A stretch of DNA of 64,000 nucleotides from Novosphingobium sp. CECT 9465 (GTDB lineage Bacteria; Pseudomonadota; Alphaproteobacteria; Sphingomonadales; Sphingomonadaceae). Location: NCBI RefSeq assembly GCF_920987055.1, contig NZ_CAKLBX010000001.1, positions 2,404,501 through 2,468,500 on the forward strand, given 5' to 3'. Positions 52,425-60,505 of this stretch are shown here, one piece after another (the first letter of the stretch is position 1; the number at the start of each line of letters is the position of its first letter). Under the pieces are notes generated by a model. That model was not told the DNA's origin, made no database searches, and was given only the letters and a program-made list of their open reading frames with translations. Position numbers and translations under genes: made by a program.

Positions 52425-53777
52425 GTGTCGTCCCACGATCCAGCCCAGATGCGCCCACGCCGCTTTACCGCCACCGGCCCGCTCAAAGGGCGGATTCGTG
52501 TGCCGGGTGACAAGTCGATCAGCCACCGCTCGATCATGCTGGGCGCACTGGCCGTGGGCGAAACCCGCGTTACCGGCTTGCTCGAAGGCGAGGACGTGCT
52601 CTCCACCGCCGCCGCGATGCGCGCGATGGGGGCCACGATCACGCGCGATGGTGATGGCATGTGGCATGTCCACGGCGTCGGAGTCGGCGGGCTGCTTCAG
52701 CCGCAACAAGCGCTGGACATGGGCAATTCGGGCACGTCCACCCGCCTGCTCATGGGCCTCGTCGCCACGCACCCGATCACCGCCACGTTCATCGGCGATG
52801 GCAGCCTTTCGAAGCGCCCGATGGGCCGCGTGATCGACCCGCTGTCGATGATGGGCGCAGACTTCACCGCCGCGCCCGGAGGCCGCCTGCCCCTGACGCT
52901 GCGTGGCATTTCGCCCGCCGTGCCGATCGAATACCGCCTCCCGGTCGCTTCTGCACAGGTCAAGAGCGCGATCCTGCTCGCCGGGCTGAACACCCCCGGC
53001 ATTACCACCGTGATCGAACCGATCCCCACCCGCGATCACTCCGAACGCATGCTGCGCGGCTTCGGCGCGGAACTGACGGTGGACATTGCCGATGACGGCG
53101 CCCGCGTGATCCGCGTGACCGGCGAGGCGGAACTCCGCCCGCAGGATATCGTGGTCCCCGGCGATCCCTCCTCCGCCGCCTTCTTCGTCGTCGCGGCGCT
53201 GCTGGTCGAAGGCTCGGACCTCGTGGTCGAGAACGTCGGCCTCAACCCCACCCGCGCCGCACTGTTCGATGTGCTGCGCCTGATGGGCGGCTCCATCGAG
53301 GAACTCGACCGCCGCGATGTCGGCGGAGAACCCGTCGCCGATCTGCGTGTGCGCCATTCGCTGCTCAACGGCATCGACGTGGACCCCGCCGTGGTGCCGA
53401 GCATGGTCGACGAATTCCCGATCCTGTTCGTCGCCGCCGCGCTGGCCAGGGGGCGCACTGTCACCACGGGTCTTGAAGAACTGCGCGTCAAGGAAAGCGA
53501 CCGCATCTCCGCGATGCGCGCCGCGTTGGAACTTGCAGGCGCGACCGTGACCGAAACCGAAGACGGCCTTGTCATCGACGGCATCGGCGGCGATCCCCTA
53601 CGCGGCACGGCTGAGGACGCTGCCATCGTCACCCACCTCGATCACCGCATCGCCATGGCCATGGCCATTGCCGGAATCGCCAGCCGCAAGGGCGTGGAAG
53701 TGGACGATACCCGCCCCATCGCCACCAGCTTCCCGATCTTCGAAAGCCTGCTGGCGCAAGTGAGCGGCGCTGCATGA
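52425..53777 (+). CDS. aroA: 3-phosphoshikimate 1-carboxyvinyltransferase (EPSP synthase, class II)
   Basis: Shikimate pathway enzyme joining PEP to shikimate 3-phosphate (450 aa). Marks: GDKSISHRSIMLGALA, SLSKRPMGRVIDPL, ASAQVKSAILLAGLNTPG, PGDPSSAAFF, ELRVKESDRISAM and THLDHRIAMAMA. The overall pattern is that of class II (CP4-like) enzymes. The loop that sets glyphosate response reads GNSGTSTR, with Gly103 where CP4 has Ala. GTG 52425 or ATG 52449 could be the start; no strong ribosome site marks either. The cmk start overlaps its stop by 4 bases. Confidence 0.96.
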   Translation: MSSHDPAQMRPRRFTATGPLKGRIRVPGDKSISHRSIMLGALAVGETRVTGLLEGEDVLSTAAAMRAMGATITRDGDGMWHVHGVGVGGLLQPQQALDMGNSGTSTRLLMGLVATHPITATFIGDGSLSKRPMGRVIDPLSMMGADFTAAPGGRLPLTLRGISPAVPIEYRLPVASAQVKSAILLAGLNTPGITTVIEPIPTRDHSERMLRGFGAELTVDIADDGARVIRVTGEAELRPQDIVVPGDPSSAAFFVVAALLVEGSDLVVENVGLNPTRAALFDVLRLMGGSIEELDRRDVGGEPVADLRVRHSLLNGIDVDPAVVPSMVDEFPILFVAAALARGRTVTTGLEELRVKESDRISAMRAALELAGATVTETEDGLVIDGIGGDPLRGTAEDAAIVTHLDHRIAMAMAIAGIASRKGVEVDDTRPIATSFPIFESLLAQVSGAA

Positions 53778-54400
53778 TCATCGCAGTCGACGGCCCCACC
53801 GCATCGGGCAAGGGCACCATCGCCAAAGCGCTCGCCGCCCATTTCGGCCTGTCCCATCTCGATACCGGCCTGCTCTATCGCGCAGTCGGGCGGCAGGTAT
53901 TCTTGAACGGCGGCAACCCCGATGACCCAGCAGATGCTCTGGCCGCCTGCACGTTCGCCGATACCTTGCTGAACGATCCCGAACTGCGCACGGAAGAGTC
54001 CGGCGGCTACGCCAGCCGAGTCTCCATCCACCCGGCCGTGCGCGCAGCGCTGCTGGCCCGGCAGCAGGCCTTTGCGAACCAGCCCGGCGGCGCAGTGCTG
54101 GACGGACGCGACATCGCCACGGTAATCGCCCCCCACGCCGACGCCAAATTGTTCGTCACCGCGAGCGTGAGCGCCCGCGCGATGCGGCGCTGGGTGGAGA
54201 TGAAAGGCTTCGGCCTCGACGTGGAGCGGGCCGCAATCGAAGCCGACCTCGAAGCCCGCGACGAACGCGACCGCAACCGCGCCGAAGCGCCGCTGCGACA
54301 GGCCGACGGAGCGGTCCTGCTCGATACGTCCAATCTGGCGAAGGAAATGGCCGTCGCGATGGCGATTGCTCTGGTGGAGAAGCAGGTGGCGCGGGGGTGA
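53774..54400 (+). CDS. cmk: Cytidylate kinase
   Basis: CMP/dCMP kinase (208 aa). P-loop DGPTASGKGT (6-15), LDTGLLYRAVGRQV, DGRDIATVIAPHADAKLFV and the lid arginines in RDERDRNRAEAPL. ATGA overlap with aroA. In most proteobacteria rpsA follows directly; here rpsA starts 3.5 kb further on, after accessory genes. Confidence 0.96.
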   Translation: MIIAVDGPTASGKGTIAKALAAHFGLSHLDTGLLYRAVGRQVFLNGGNPDDPADALAACTFADTLLNDPELRTEESGGYASRVSIHPAVRAALLARQQAFANQPGGAVLDGRDIATVIAPHADAKLFVTASVSARAMRRWVEMKGFGLDVERAAIEADLEARDERDRNRAEAPLRQADGAVLLDTSNLAKEMAVAMAIALVEKQVARG

Positions 54401-54515
54401 GTGGCTACGCGGCCAAAAGGCTGCACACGCCACAATACCCACACCGTCATCGCCCTCAAGCCAACCCGTCACCCTGAACTCGGTGCACCCCACAACCAGC
54501 AGGCTGATCGGCAAA

Positions 54516-54619
54516 ATGGATCCTGAAACAGGCTCAGGATGACAAGGAAGGTAGGAAGGGGATTGCAACGAGCAATTCCCACCAAAACGGCGTCACCCTG
54601 AGCTTGTCTCAGGGTCCAT
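54516..54619. repeat. REPIN-like inverted repeat pair, copy 1
   Basis: Two 28-base arms (54516-54543 ATGGATCCTGAAACAGGCTC...; 54592-54619 GTCACCCTGAGCTTGTCTCA...) are inverted copies with 4 mismatches. Each arm also forms its own hairpin (ATCCTGA/TCAGGAT and ACCCTGA/TCAGGGT). A further hairpin, GGGGATTGC/GCAATTCCC, lies between them. A partial extra copy (GTCACCCTGAACT) is at 54468-54480. Confidence 0.9.
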
Positions 54620-54632
54620 CCCTCGGCACGCA

Positions 54633-54950
54633 ATGGCCATGCCGGACGAAAAACAACCCTGCGTCTACATCCTCGCAAGCGGGCATTACGGCACGCTCTA
54701 CATCGGCGTGACGTCAGACCTGATGAAGCGGCTCTGGCAGCACCGCGAAGGCGCACTTCCCGGTTTCACGGCGGACCACGGTGTGAAGCGCCTCATTCAC
54801 TTCGAACTGTTCGGAGATATGGAACGGGCGATCCGGCGCGAAAAGCAGCTCAAGAACTGGCGGCGACAGTGGAAGATCAATCTGATCAACGAAGTAAATC
54901 CTGAGTGGCGGGATTTGGCGGTGGGTTTAGGATTCGCCCCTTTGGCGTAG
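54633..54950 (+). CDS. GIY-YIG nuclease family protein
   Basis: A 105-aa single-domain nuclease-like protein. The GIY-YIG motifs read CVYILASG...TLYIGVTSDLMKRLWQHR, with the conserved Arg in KRL-WQHR, Glu in the MERAIRREKQLKNWRR helix and a C-terminal Asn (NEVNPEW). Such small stand-alone proteins are common and multicopy in sphingomonads; targets are unknown. It is bracketed by two REPIN-like repeat pairs (13 bases from the left one, 89 from the right one). ATG 54639 is an alternative start. Confidence 0.93.
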   Translation: MAMPDEKQPCVYILASGHYGTLYIGVTSDLMKRLWQHREGALPGFTADHGVKRLIHFELFGDMERAIRREKQLKNWRRQWKINLINEVNPEWRDLAVGLGFAPLA

Positions 54951-55039
54951 TGTGGTCCGAAAATGGACCCAGAACCGCGGGCCAGCACAGCCGAACAAGC
55001 TGCTGCAAAACCCGTTCGGCAACCCACCGCCAAAATTCC

Positions 55040-55128
55040 GTCATGCTGAACTCGTTTCAGCATCCATCCCTCCCCAACCACTGTCCGCGCATGGGGAGAA
55101 ATGGACCCTGAAACAAGTTCAGGGTGAC
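55040..55128. repeat. REPIN-like inverted repeat pair, copy 2
   Basis: Arms 55040-55067 (GTCATGCTGAACTCGTTTCA...) and 55101-55128 (ATGGACCCTGAAACAAGTTC...) are inverted copies with 5 mismatches. The mismatches are compensated within each arm: ATGCTGAA/TTCAGCAT on the left, ACCCTGAA/TTCAGGGT on the right, both perfect 8-bp stems. The spacer includes TGTCCGCGCATGG. Confidence 0.9.
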
Positions 55129-55234
55129 GATTCTGTTTGGGGCAGAAACTTCGCCCTCCCGCAGGCAGGAGGGCCGCGAGACTTGCGCTTTCGCAGAAAG
55201 CGTTAGTCGCAGCAGGGTGGGTTTGTGGCGGTTG

Positions 55235-55528
55235 CTAATTAAAACCAGCTTCGCGCTGATGGCGGATGGCGAGGATGGTCACAACATCCCCGTCCATACG
55301 ATAACGCGCAACGTACCCGCTATCTCCGAAGTCGATCACCCACTCGCGGAAGTCTTCGGGAAGGTCATCCACCATACGGCCAATGTGCGGGTGGCTTCCT
55401 AAAAGCCTAACGCTGCGAACGATGGCCTCACCCGCGCGGCGGGCAACATCCGCACTTTTCGGCTGCAGAAAATCCCGAAGCCGCCGAAGGTCACGTATTG
55501 CAGCAGTGGAATAAACTACTTGTGGCAT
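55235..55528 (-). CDS. RelE/ParE-family toxin
   Basis: A 97-aa toxin of the RelE/ParE superfamily. Typical run: IRDLRRLRDFLQPKS, ARRAGEAIVRSVRLL, HPHIGRMVDDLPEDFREWVI and the C-terminal GYVARYRMDGDVVTILAIRHQREAG. The His-Gln-Arg tail resembles the ParE/RelE active-site end. Its start overlaps the antitoxin stop by 13 bases. Whether it targets gyrase or mRNA cannot be told from the sequence. Confidence 0.92.
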   Translation of the reverse strand: MPQVVYSTAAIRDLRRLRDFLQPKSADVARRAGEAIVRSVRLLGSHPHIGRMVDDLPEDFREWVIDFGDSGYVARYRMDGDVVTILAIRHQREAGFN

Positions 55529-55794
55529 TCGGGTGCGCGCGACTCATTGTCGGAACCCCAGCTTGCCAGCCATTTTTCGACCTGGTCAGCCGTAGCGTGC
55601 AGGCCAGTCGCCTGAAATTCATCCCACGCATTGAGCGTGTCCTGACGGAAAGATTCACACTTTTCCTCACGCTCGACATATTGCGCGATGGCCTCACGCA
55701 TGATCCAGTGCGATGTACGGCGGCGGGTTTGGGCAAGCTGCTGGATGCGACCTTTCAGCGCGTCATCGAGCTTAATGGATGTCACAGCGGGCAT
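55516..55794 (-). CDS. Ribbon-helix-helix antitoxin
   Basis: A 92-aa antitoxin. The N-terminus TSIKLDDALKGRIQQLAQTR followed by RTSHWIMREAIAQYV is a CopG/ParD-type ribbon-helix-helix; the C-terminal half (about 50-92) should wrap the toxin. ATG 55794 follows GGAGGTC and is preferred over the longer frame to 55833. A perfect 15-base palindrome lies 18 bases upstream, suited to autorepression. Confidence 0.92.
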   Translation of the reverse strand: MPAVTSIKLDDALKGRIQQLAQTRRRTSHWIMREAIAQYVEREEKCESFRQDTLNAWDEFQATGLHATADQVEKWLASWGSDNESRAPECHK

Positions 55795-55812
55795 TGACCG
55801 ACCTCCGTAGTT

Positions 55813-55827
55813 CAAGGTATTACCTTG
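55813..55827. promoter_or_regulatory. Palindromic operator candidate for the toxin-antitoxin operon
   Basis: CAAGGTATTACCTTG is a perfect inverted repeat (7-bp half sites, 1-base centre) directly upstream of the antitoxin ribosome site, where ribbon-helix-helix antitoxins usually bind. Confidence 0.6.
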
Positions 55828-55989
55828 CAACACTACATCAACCCGACAACGATGTCCACAAGGCTTGCCTATCCACGACTATCATTCAACCACATTAACG
55901 TCATTGGAAAGTCAACATACTAGAGGTTGTTAACGACATCCGCACAATGTTACGGTACGTAAATCAATGCGGGCCGGAGGCGGAGTTCA

Positions 55990-57669
55990 ATGCAGCTCAG
56001 TAAAACCTTGGCTGTGTGCGAACAGATTGAAATGAGAGTGACAAAGCGCCGCAATAGAGCGGTTGCATCGCTTTGTGTCGGAGCCGCATTGCTTTACGTG
56101 AGCGCTTTGATCTGGACACCTTGGCAAAGCGGCCTTGAAAGCCGTTTAGTTTTGATCAGCATTCTCGCTGCCACCTTCGGGTCAGTGTGCATCTTGCTTT
56201 TGGGACGTGCAGAACAGCGGCGCTACCAAGCCTTTATCAATCAGCAGAAAGATATTGTTGCTGCTATCGCCGCAACAGAGTCGAAACCTCTTAAGACTGC
56301 AATAGACTGCCTCACCCAAGCTAAGTCACATTCAGGAGATGCCAGAGCTTATTTGCAGATATGGGCACCGATGCTGGATCGGCATCTTAATCACCTGCTC
56401 GACAAGGAGGCCAAAGAAGAACGTGAAGCCAGGATTGCACAGCTTTGTCGAGACGCCGATCAATTGGTGAAGTCTGCCATCCGACGGCAGCACGAAGCAT
56501 TGCCTGAAATCAAAGCTAAAATGCGGCTTGAGGAAGAGCTTCCCCACTTGCGTCGCCTCGTTGAGGAGGCGGATAACCAGTTCAAATCCGCGCTAGGCAA
56601 GCGCAAGCTAAAATGGTGGTTGATGCTAACGCGCAATCGGAGCGCGCTTGAGGAAGTTGAGCGTCAAATACTGGCGCTTGAGACCGCACTGGAGAAACTG
56701 AACGCATCGCCAACCGTCATCATAGCTGAAGAGCAATACCGCGAATTCAAAGCGATCGTTGACCGAAGAGTGGCACAGGCAAAAGCTGCTGCAATCGGAA
56801 CGGTTCCCGATAGTCGCAACACGCCTTTCGAACCTGACCACGCTCTCACCGTTGGCCTGTTTGCAGGAGTTGCCACCGGTGCAAGATCATTGGTCCATGA
56901 CGTGATCCAAGCGGGTAGCGTCTTTAACTCACTCCGTGAAGTGAATCGTAATTTCGATGGCATGAGTGATTTTGAAATCTGGCAAGAGGCTCTTGCAATG
57001 CCGACCGACTCTTTGATCGGGCTGGCTTCATTGACCAAGGGCGCGTATTTTGAGAAGCTAGTAGAACACGACTTTGGCGGCGAGAGGTTTGCAAATTTCA
57101 ATCACCCCGACACCGACATTGTCATCGACGGGGTAGCGATCCAAATCAAGGCTACCGATAGCGTCAGCTACATCAACAGCGTTGAAGACCACATTCCCAT
57201 CATCGCAACATCCGAAGTTGCGCAGAAGACCGATGCAATCGATGGCGGATTTTCGGACGAGGAACTGTCGGAAGCCATCGATCTGGCACTGGGCGGAACT
57301 GTCATCGATATAGGCGATGCGGTTCTGGATGGCGTCGCCTCCGGCATTGGCGGTGTCGGCATCGTCGCAATCCTTGCAGGATCGCATAGCGCATGGAAAT
57401 CATATCAAAGCAACGGTGATGCCATTGCGGCGTTAGGAGTTGGCTTGCAAACGACGGCTGTCAGGACCTTACGAACCGCAGTCAATCTTTTCGAAATAGC
57501 TTATCGGGGTTCAGCAGCAGTTTTCACATCAAAGCCGACGCAGTTCGTAACAAAGACGGTTCAAGCAGGTTTGAAGGCTGCACATAACAAGATGAACGAT
57601 TCGTCGACCGGTTCGACGCAAGCCAACTCTCTTACCCCTCTTAGCCGGCCAATTGAGAAATCGTCGTAG
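55990..57669 (+). CDS. Membrane / coiled-coil protein with PD-(D/E)XK-like nuclease motif
   Basis: A 559-aa protein not recognised as a named family. Two membrane helices (about 24-42 and 53-72) are followed by a long coiled coil (about 135-240, rich in E, K, R, L), and a nuclease-like core: E355 in GAYFEKLVEHDFGG, D374/D376 in NHPDTDIVIDG, and Q385-I-K387 in VAIQIKATDS, the D-x(n)-(E/Q)-x-K pattern of restriction-like folds. Residues 435-465 are glycine-rich and hydrophobic (DGVASGIGGVGIVAILAG), possibly membrane-active. GC is lower than around it (48% and 52% in 56461-56520 and 56581-56640; 70% in rpsA at 58021-58080). GGAGGCGGAG precedes the ATG. A defence or mobile-element role is inferred only. 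Confidence 0.75.
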   Translation: MQLSKTLAVCEQIEMRVTKRRNRAVASLCVGAALLYVSALIWTPWQSGLESRLVLISILAATFGSVCILLLGRAEQRRYQAFINQQKDIVAAIAATESKPLKTAIDCLTQAKSHSGDARAYLQIWAPMLDRHLNHLLDKEAKEEREARIAQLCRDADQLVKSAIRRQHEALPEIKAKMRLEEELPHLRRLVEEADNQFKSALGKRKLKWWLMLTRNRSALEEVERQILALETALEKLNASPTVIIAEEQYREFKAIVDRRVAQAKAAAIGTVPDSRNTPFEPDHALTVGLFAGVATGARSLVHDVIQAGSVFNSLREVNRNFDGMSDFEIWQEALAMPTDSLIGLASLTKGAYFEKLVEHDFGGERFANFNHPDTDIVIDGVAIQIKATDSVSYINSVEDHIPIIATSEVAQKTDAIDGGFSDEELSEAIDLALGGTVIDIGDAVLDGVASGIGGVGIVAILAGSHSAWKSYQSNGDAIAALGVGLQTTAVRTLRTAVNLFEIAYRGSAAVFTSKPTQFVTKTVQAGLKAAHNKMNDSSTGSTQANSLTPLSRPIEKSS

Positions 57670-57895
57670 AACGCGCTGTCTGTACTCCCACCTCCATTTT
57701 CCTTGCTTTTCCTGCCTTTCACGCCTAAGCGCCGCCGGTCCGACAGGCGTTTGCGCTCTATGGATACCCGTCATGGCATACGGCCCGGCGGGTGGTTCGG
57801 CCCTTTTTGGCCCACGTGTCGCATGGTGCGGCAGGTGGAGGAAAGACCGGCGGATACAACCGCCTGGCCGGGATACTTAAGACAGGAAGCTCACA

Positions 57896-59602
57896 ATGGC
57901 TACCAATCCCACGCGCGACGATTTCGCCGCGCTGCTCGACGAAACGCTTGGCGGAGCCGCCAACGGTGGCTTTGAAGGCCGCGTCGTCAAGGGCACCATC
58001 ACCGCAATCGAAAACGACAAGGCCGTCATCGACGTGGGCCTGAAGAGCGAGGGCCGCGTTGCCCTGCGCGAATTCGCCTCGCCCGGCCAGCCGCACGGCC
58101 TCTCGGTCGGCGACGAAGTCGAAGTCTACGTCGATCGCGTCGAGAACGCTGACGGCGAAGCGATGCTTTCCCGCGACCGCGCTCGCCGCGAAGCCGCATG
58201 GGACAAGCTTGAAAACGAATTTGGCGAAGGCAAGCGCGTCGAAGGCGTGATCTTCGGCCGCGTCAAGGGCGGCTTCACCGTCGATCTCGACGGCGCCGTG
58301 GCCTTCCTCCCCGGCTCGCAGGTCGATATCCGCCCCGTGCGCGATGTCACCCCGCTGATGGACATGCCGCAGCCGTTCCAGATCCTCAAGATGGATCGCC
58401 GCCGTGGCAACATCGTCGTCTCGCGCCGTGCCGTTCTGGAAGAAACCCGCGCAGAACAGCGTTCGGGCCTGATCCAGAACCTCAAGGAAGCGCAGATCAT
58501 CGACGGCGTGGTCAAGAACATCACCGATTACGGTGCGTTCGTTGATCTGGGCGGCATCGACGGCCTGCTCCATGTTACGGACATGAGCTACAAGCGCGTG
58601 AACCATCCTTCGGAAGTGATCGCCATCGGCGACACGGTGAAGGTGCAGATCATCCGCATCAATCAGGATACCCAGCGCATCAGCCTTGGCATGAAGCAGC
58701 TGGAATCGGATCCGTGGGATGGCGTGGCCGCCAAGTATCCGGTCGGTGCGAAGCTCTCGGGCGTTGTCACCAACATCACCGAATATGGCGCGTTCGTCGA
58801 ACTGGAAGCTGGCATCGAAGGCCTCGTCCACGTTTCGGAAATGTCCTGGACCAAGAAGAACGTCCACCCCGGCAAGATCGTCTCGACCAGCCAGGAAGTC
58901 GACGTTCTGGTTCTCGAAGTCGATAGCGACAAGCGCCGCATCAGCCTCGGCCTCAAGCAGGCCCAGCAGAACCCGTGGGAAGCCTTTGCAGACAAGCACC
59001 CGGTCGGTTCGACTGTTGCTGGCGAAGTCAAGAACGCCACCGAATTCGGCCTGTTCATCGGTCTCGATGGCGACGTGGACGGCATGGTTCACATGTCGGA
59101 CATCGCCTGGGGCATTTCGGGCGAAGACGCGCTGGCTCTGCACCGCAAGGGCGAGGAAGTTTCGGCCGTGGTTCTCGACGTCGATGTCGAAAAGGAACGC
59201 ATCAGCCTTGGCATGAAGCAGCTTGAAAAGGGCGCTCCGGCTGCCGGTGGCGCTTCGCCTGCCGCTGCTGGCTCGCTCCGTCGCGGCGAAGTCGTCACCG
59301 TCACCGTCCTCGAAGTCCGCGATGGCGGCCTCGAAGTGCAGGCTGGCGAAGACGGCGCGACCGGCTTCATCAAGCGTTCGGACCTTGGCCGCGATCGTGA
59401 CGAACAGCGTCCTGACCGTTTCCAGGTCGGCCAGAAGCTCGATGCCATGATCACCGGCTTCGACCGTTCCAAGAAGCCGAACTTCTCGGTCAAGGCGCGT
59501 CAGCTGCACGAAGAGAAGGAAGCCGTGGAACAGTACGGTTCTTCGGATGCCGGCGCTTCGCTGGGCGACATCCTCGGCGCCGCGCTGAAGGCGAAGCAGT
59601 AA
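57896..59602 (+). CDS. rpsA: 30S ribosomal protein S1
   Basis: mRNA-binding ribosomal protein (568 aa) with six S1 domains. Repeats begin near VVKGTITAIENDKAVIDVGL, VEGVIFGRVKGGFTVDL, IDGVVKNITDYGAFVDLGG, LSGVVTNITEYGAFVEL, VAGEVKNATEFGLFIGL and VVTVTVLEVRDGGLEVQ. The ATG is preceded by AGGAAG. The 226-base leader (57670-57895) probably carries the promoter, since cmk is far upstream. Ends at a clear terminator. Confidence 0.97.
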   Translation: MATNPTRDDFAALLDETLGGAANGGFEGRVVKGTITAIENDKAVIDVGLKSEGRVALREFASPGQPHGLSVGDEVEVYVDRVENADGEAMLSRDRARREAAWDKLENEFGEGKRVEGVIFGRVKGGFTVDLDGAVAFLPGSQVDIRPVRDVTPLMDMPQPFQILKMDRRRGNIVVSRRAVLEETRAEQRSGLIQNLKEAQIIDGVVKNITDYGAFVDLGGIDGLLHVTDMSYKRVNHPSEVIAIGDTVKVQIIRINQDTQRISLGMKQLESDPWDGVAAKYPVGAKLSGVVTNITEYGAFVELEAGIEGLVHVSEMSWTKKNVHPGKIVSTSQEVDVLVLEVDSDKRRISLGLKQAQQNPWEAFADKHPVGSTVAGEVKNATEFGLFIGLDGDVDGMVHMSDIAWGISGEDALALHRKGEEVSAVVLDVDVEKERISLGMKQLEKGAPAAGGASPAAAGSLRRGEVVTVTVLEVRDGGLEVQAGEDGATGFIKRSDLGRDRDEQRPDRFQVGQKLDAMITGFDRSKKPNFSVKARQLHEEKEAVEQYGSSDAGASLGDILGAALKAKQ

Positions 59603-59632
59603 GCTTCACCGCCTTCAAGGCACTGAACAAGC

Positions 59633-59668
59633 AAAGCCCGTTCGGAGCGATCCGGGCGGGCTTTTGCT
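59633..59668 (+). terminator. Rho-independent terminator after rpsA
   Basis: AAAGCCCG (59633-59640) pairs with CGGGCTTT (59657-59664), followed by TGCTTT. It lies 31 bases after the rpsA stop. Confidence 0.85.
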
Positions 59669-59698
59669 TTGTCGGCAAGACGCAGCTAGAACGCCTCC

Positions 59699-60463
59699 AT
59701 GACCCTGCAAATCCACCAGTTCCCGTGCCTGTCCGACAATTACGGCTTCCTTGTGCATGACCTTGCAAGCGGGGAGACGGTGTGCATCGATACGCCGGAT
59801 GCCGAAGCCTGTTTGCGCGAAGCTGCGGCCCAGGGCTGGCCCATCACCCAGATCTGGAACACGCACTGGCACCCCGATCATGCGGGCGGGAACGAAGCGA
59901 TCAAGGCGGCAACCGGCTGCACCGTCATCGCCCCTGCAACCGATTCCGGGAAAATCGCCGCCGTCGACCGCAGCGTAGGCCACGGGGATACGGTGACGCT
60001 CGGCCAATACACCGCCACGGTCATCGATGTCGGCGGCCACACGCTCGGCCATTGCGCTTATCACTTGCCCCACGCCGCCACGGCCTTCGTCGGCGATGCG
60101 CTGTTTCCGCTGGGCTGCGGGCGCATGTTCGAAGGTACGCCCGACCAGTTCTGGGCCAGTCTTCAGCGCCTGAAGGCCCTGCCGCCAGAGACCGCCCTCT
60201 ATAGCGCGCACGAATATACCCAGTCCAATGCCCGCTTTGCGATCTTCGCCGATCCCGACAATGCCGCGCTGGAATCCTACGCCGCCAAGGTCGATGCGCG
60301 CCGCGAACTGGGACAATGGACCGTTCCGACCACGCTAGCCGCCGAACTTGCCGCGAACCCGTTCCTGCGCGCCGATGCGCCCGATATGGCCGCGCGCTGG
60401 GGCGGCGCATCCCCGGTGGAGACATTTGCGGCGCTGCGCGCGGCCAAGGACACTTTTCGCTGA
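59699..60463 (+). CDS. gloB: Hydroxyacylglutathione hydrolase (glyoxalase II)
   Basis: Metallo-beta-lactamase-fold thioesterase that hydrolyses S-lactoylglutathione in methylglyoxal detoxification (254 aa). Metal site THWHPDHAG (H56, H58, D60, H61), then VGGHTLGHCAYH, FVGDALFPLGCGRMFEGTP and the glyoxalase-specific SAHEYTQSNARFA. Complete. About 35 bases after the rpsA terminator. Confidence 0.95.
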   Translation: MTLQIHQFPCLSDNYGFLVHDLASGETVCIDTPDAEACLREAAAQGWPITQIWNTHWHPDHAGGNEAIKAATGCTVIAPATDSGKIAAVDRSVGHGDTVTLGQYTATVIDVGGHTLGHCAYHLPHAATAFVGDALFPLGCGRMFEGTPDQFWASLQRLKALPPETALYSAHEYTQSNARFAIFADPDNAALESYAAKVDARRELGQWTVPTTLAAELAANPFLRADAPDMAARWGGASPVETFAALRAAKDTFR

Positions 60464-60505
60464 CGCCGATCCTGCTAAAGCAGCACGGACTTTGGGGGAC
60501 AGGCA

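Noticed and set aside
55895..55939. Near-direct repeats TTAACGTCAT and TTAACGACAT upstream of the 559-aa gene
   Set aside because: Ten bases with one mismatch could be chance in this AT-richer stretch; they do not flank a defined element.
54401..57895. Prophage or integrative element at cmk-rpsA
   Set aside because: No integrase, structural phage gene or tRNA-derived att site was seen; it is described only as an accessory insert.
57758..59509. A 583-codon open frame antisense to rpsA
   Set aside because: It exactly shadows the six S1 repeats of rpsA in high-GC codon usage; the translation is Asp/Ala/Arg low complexity with no domain.
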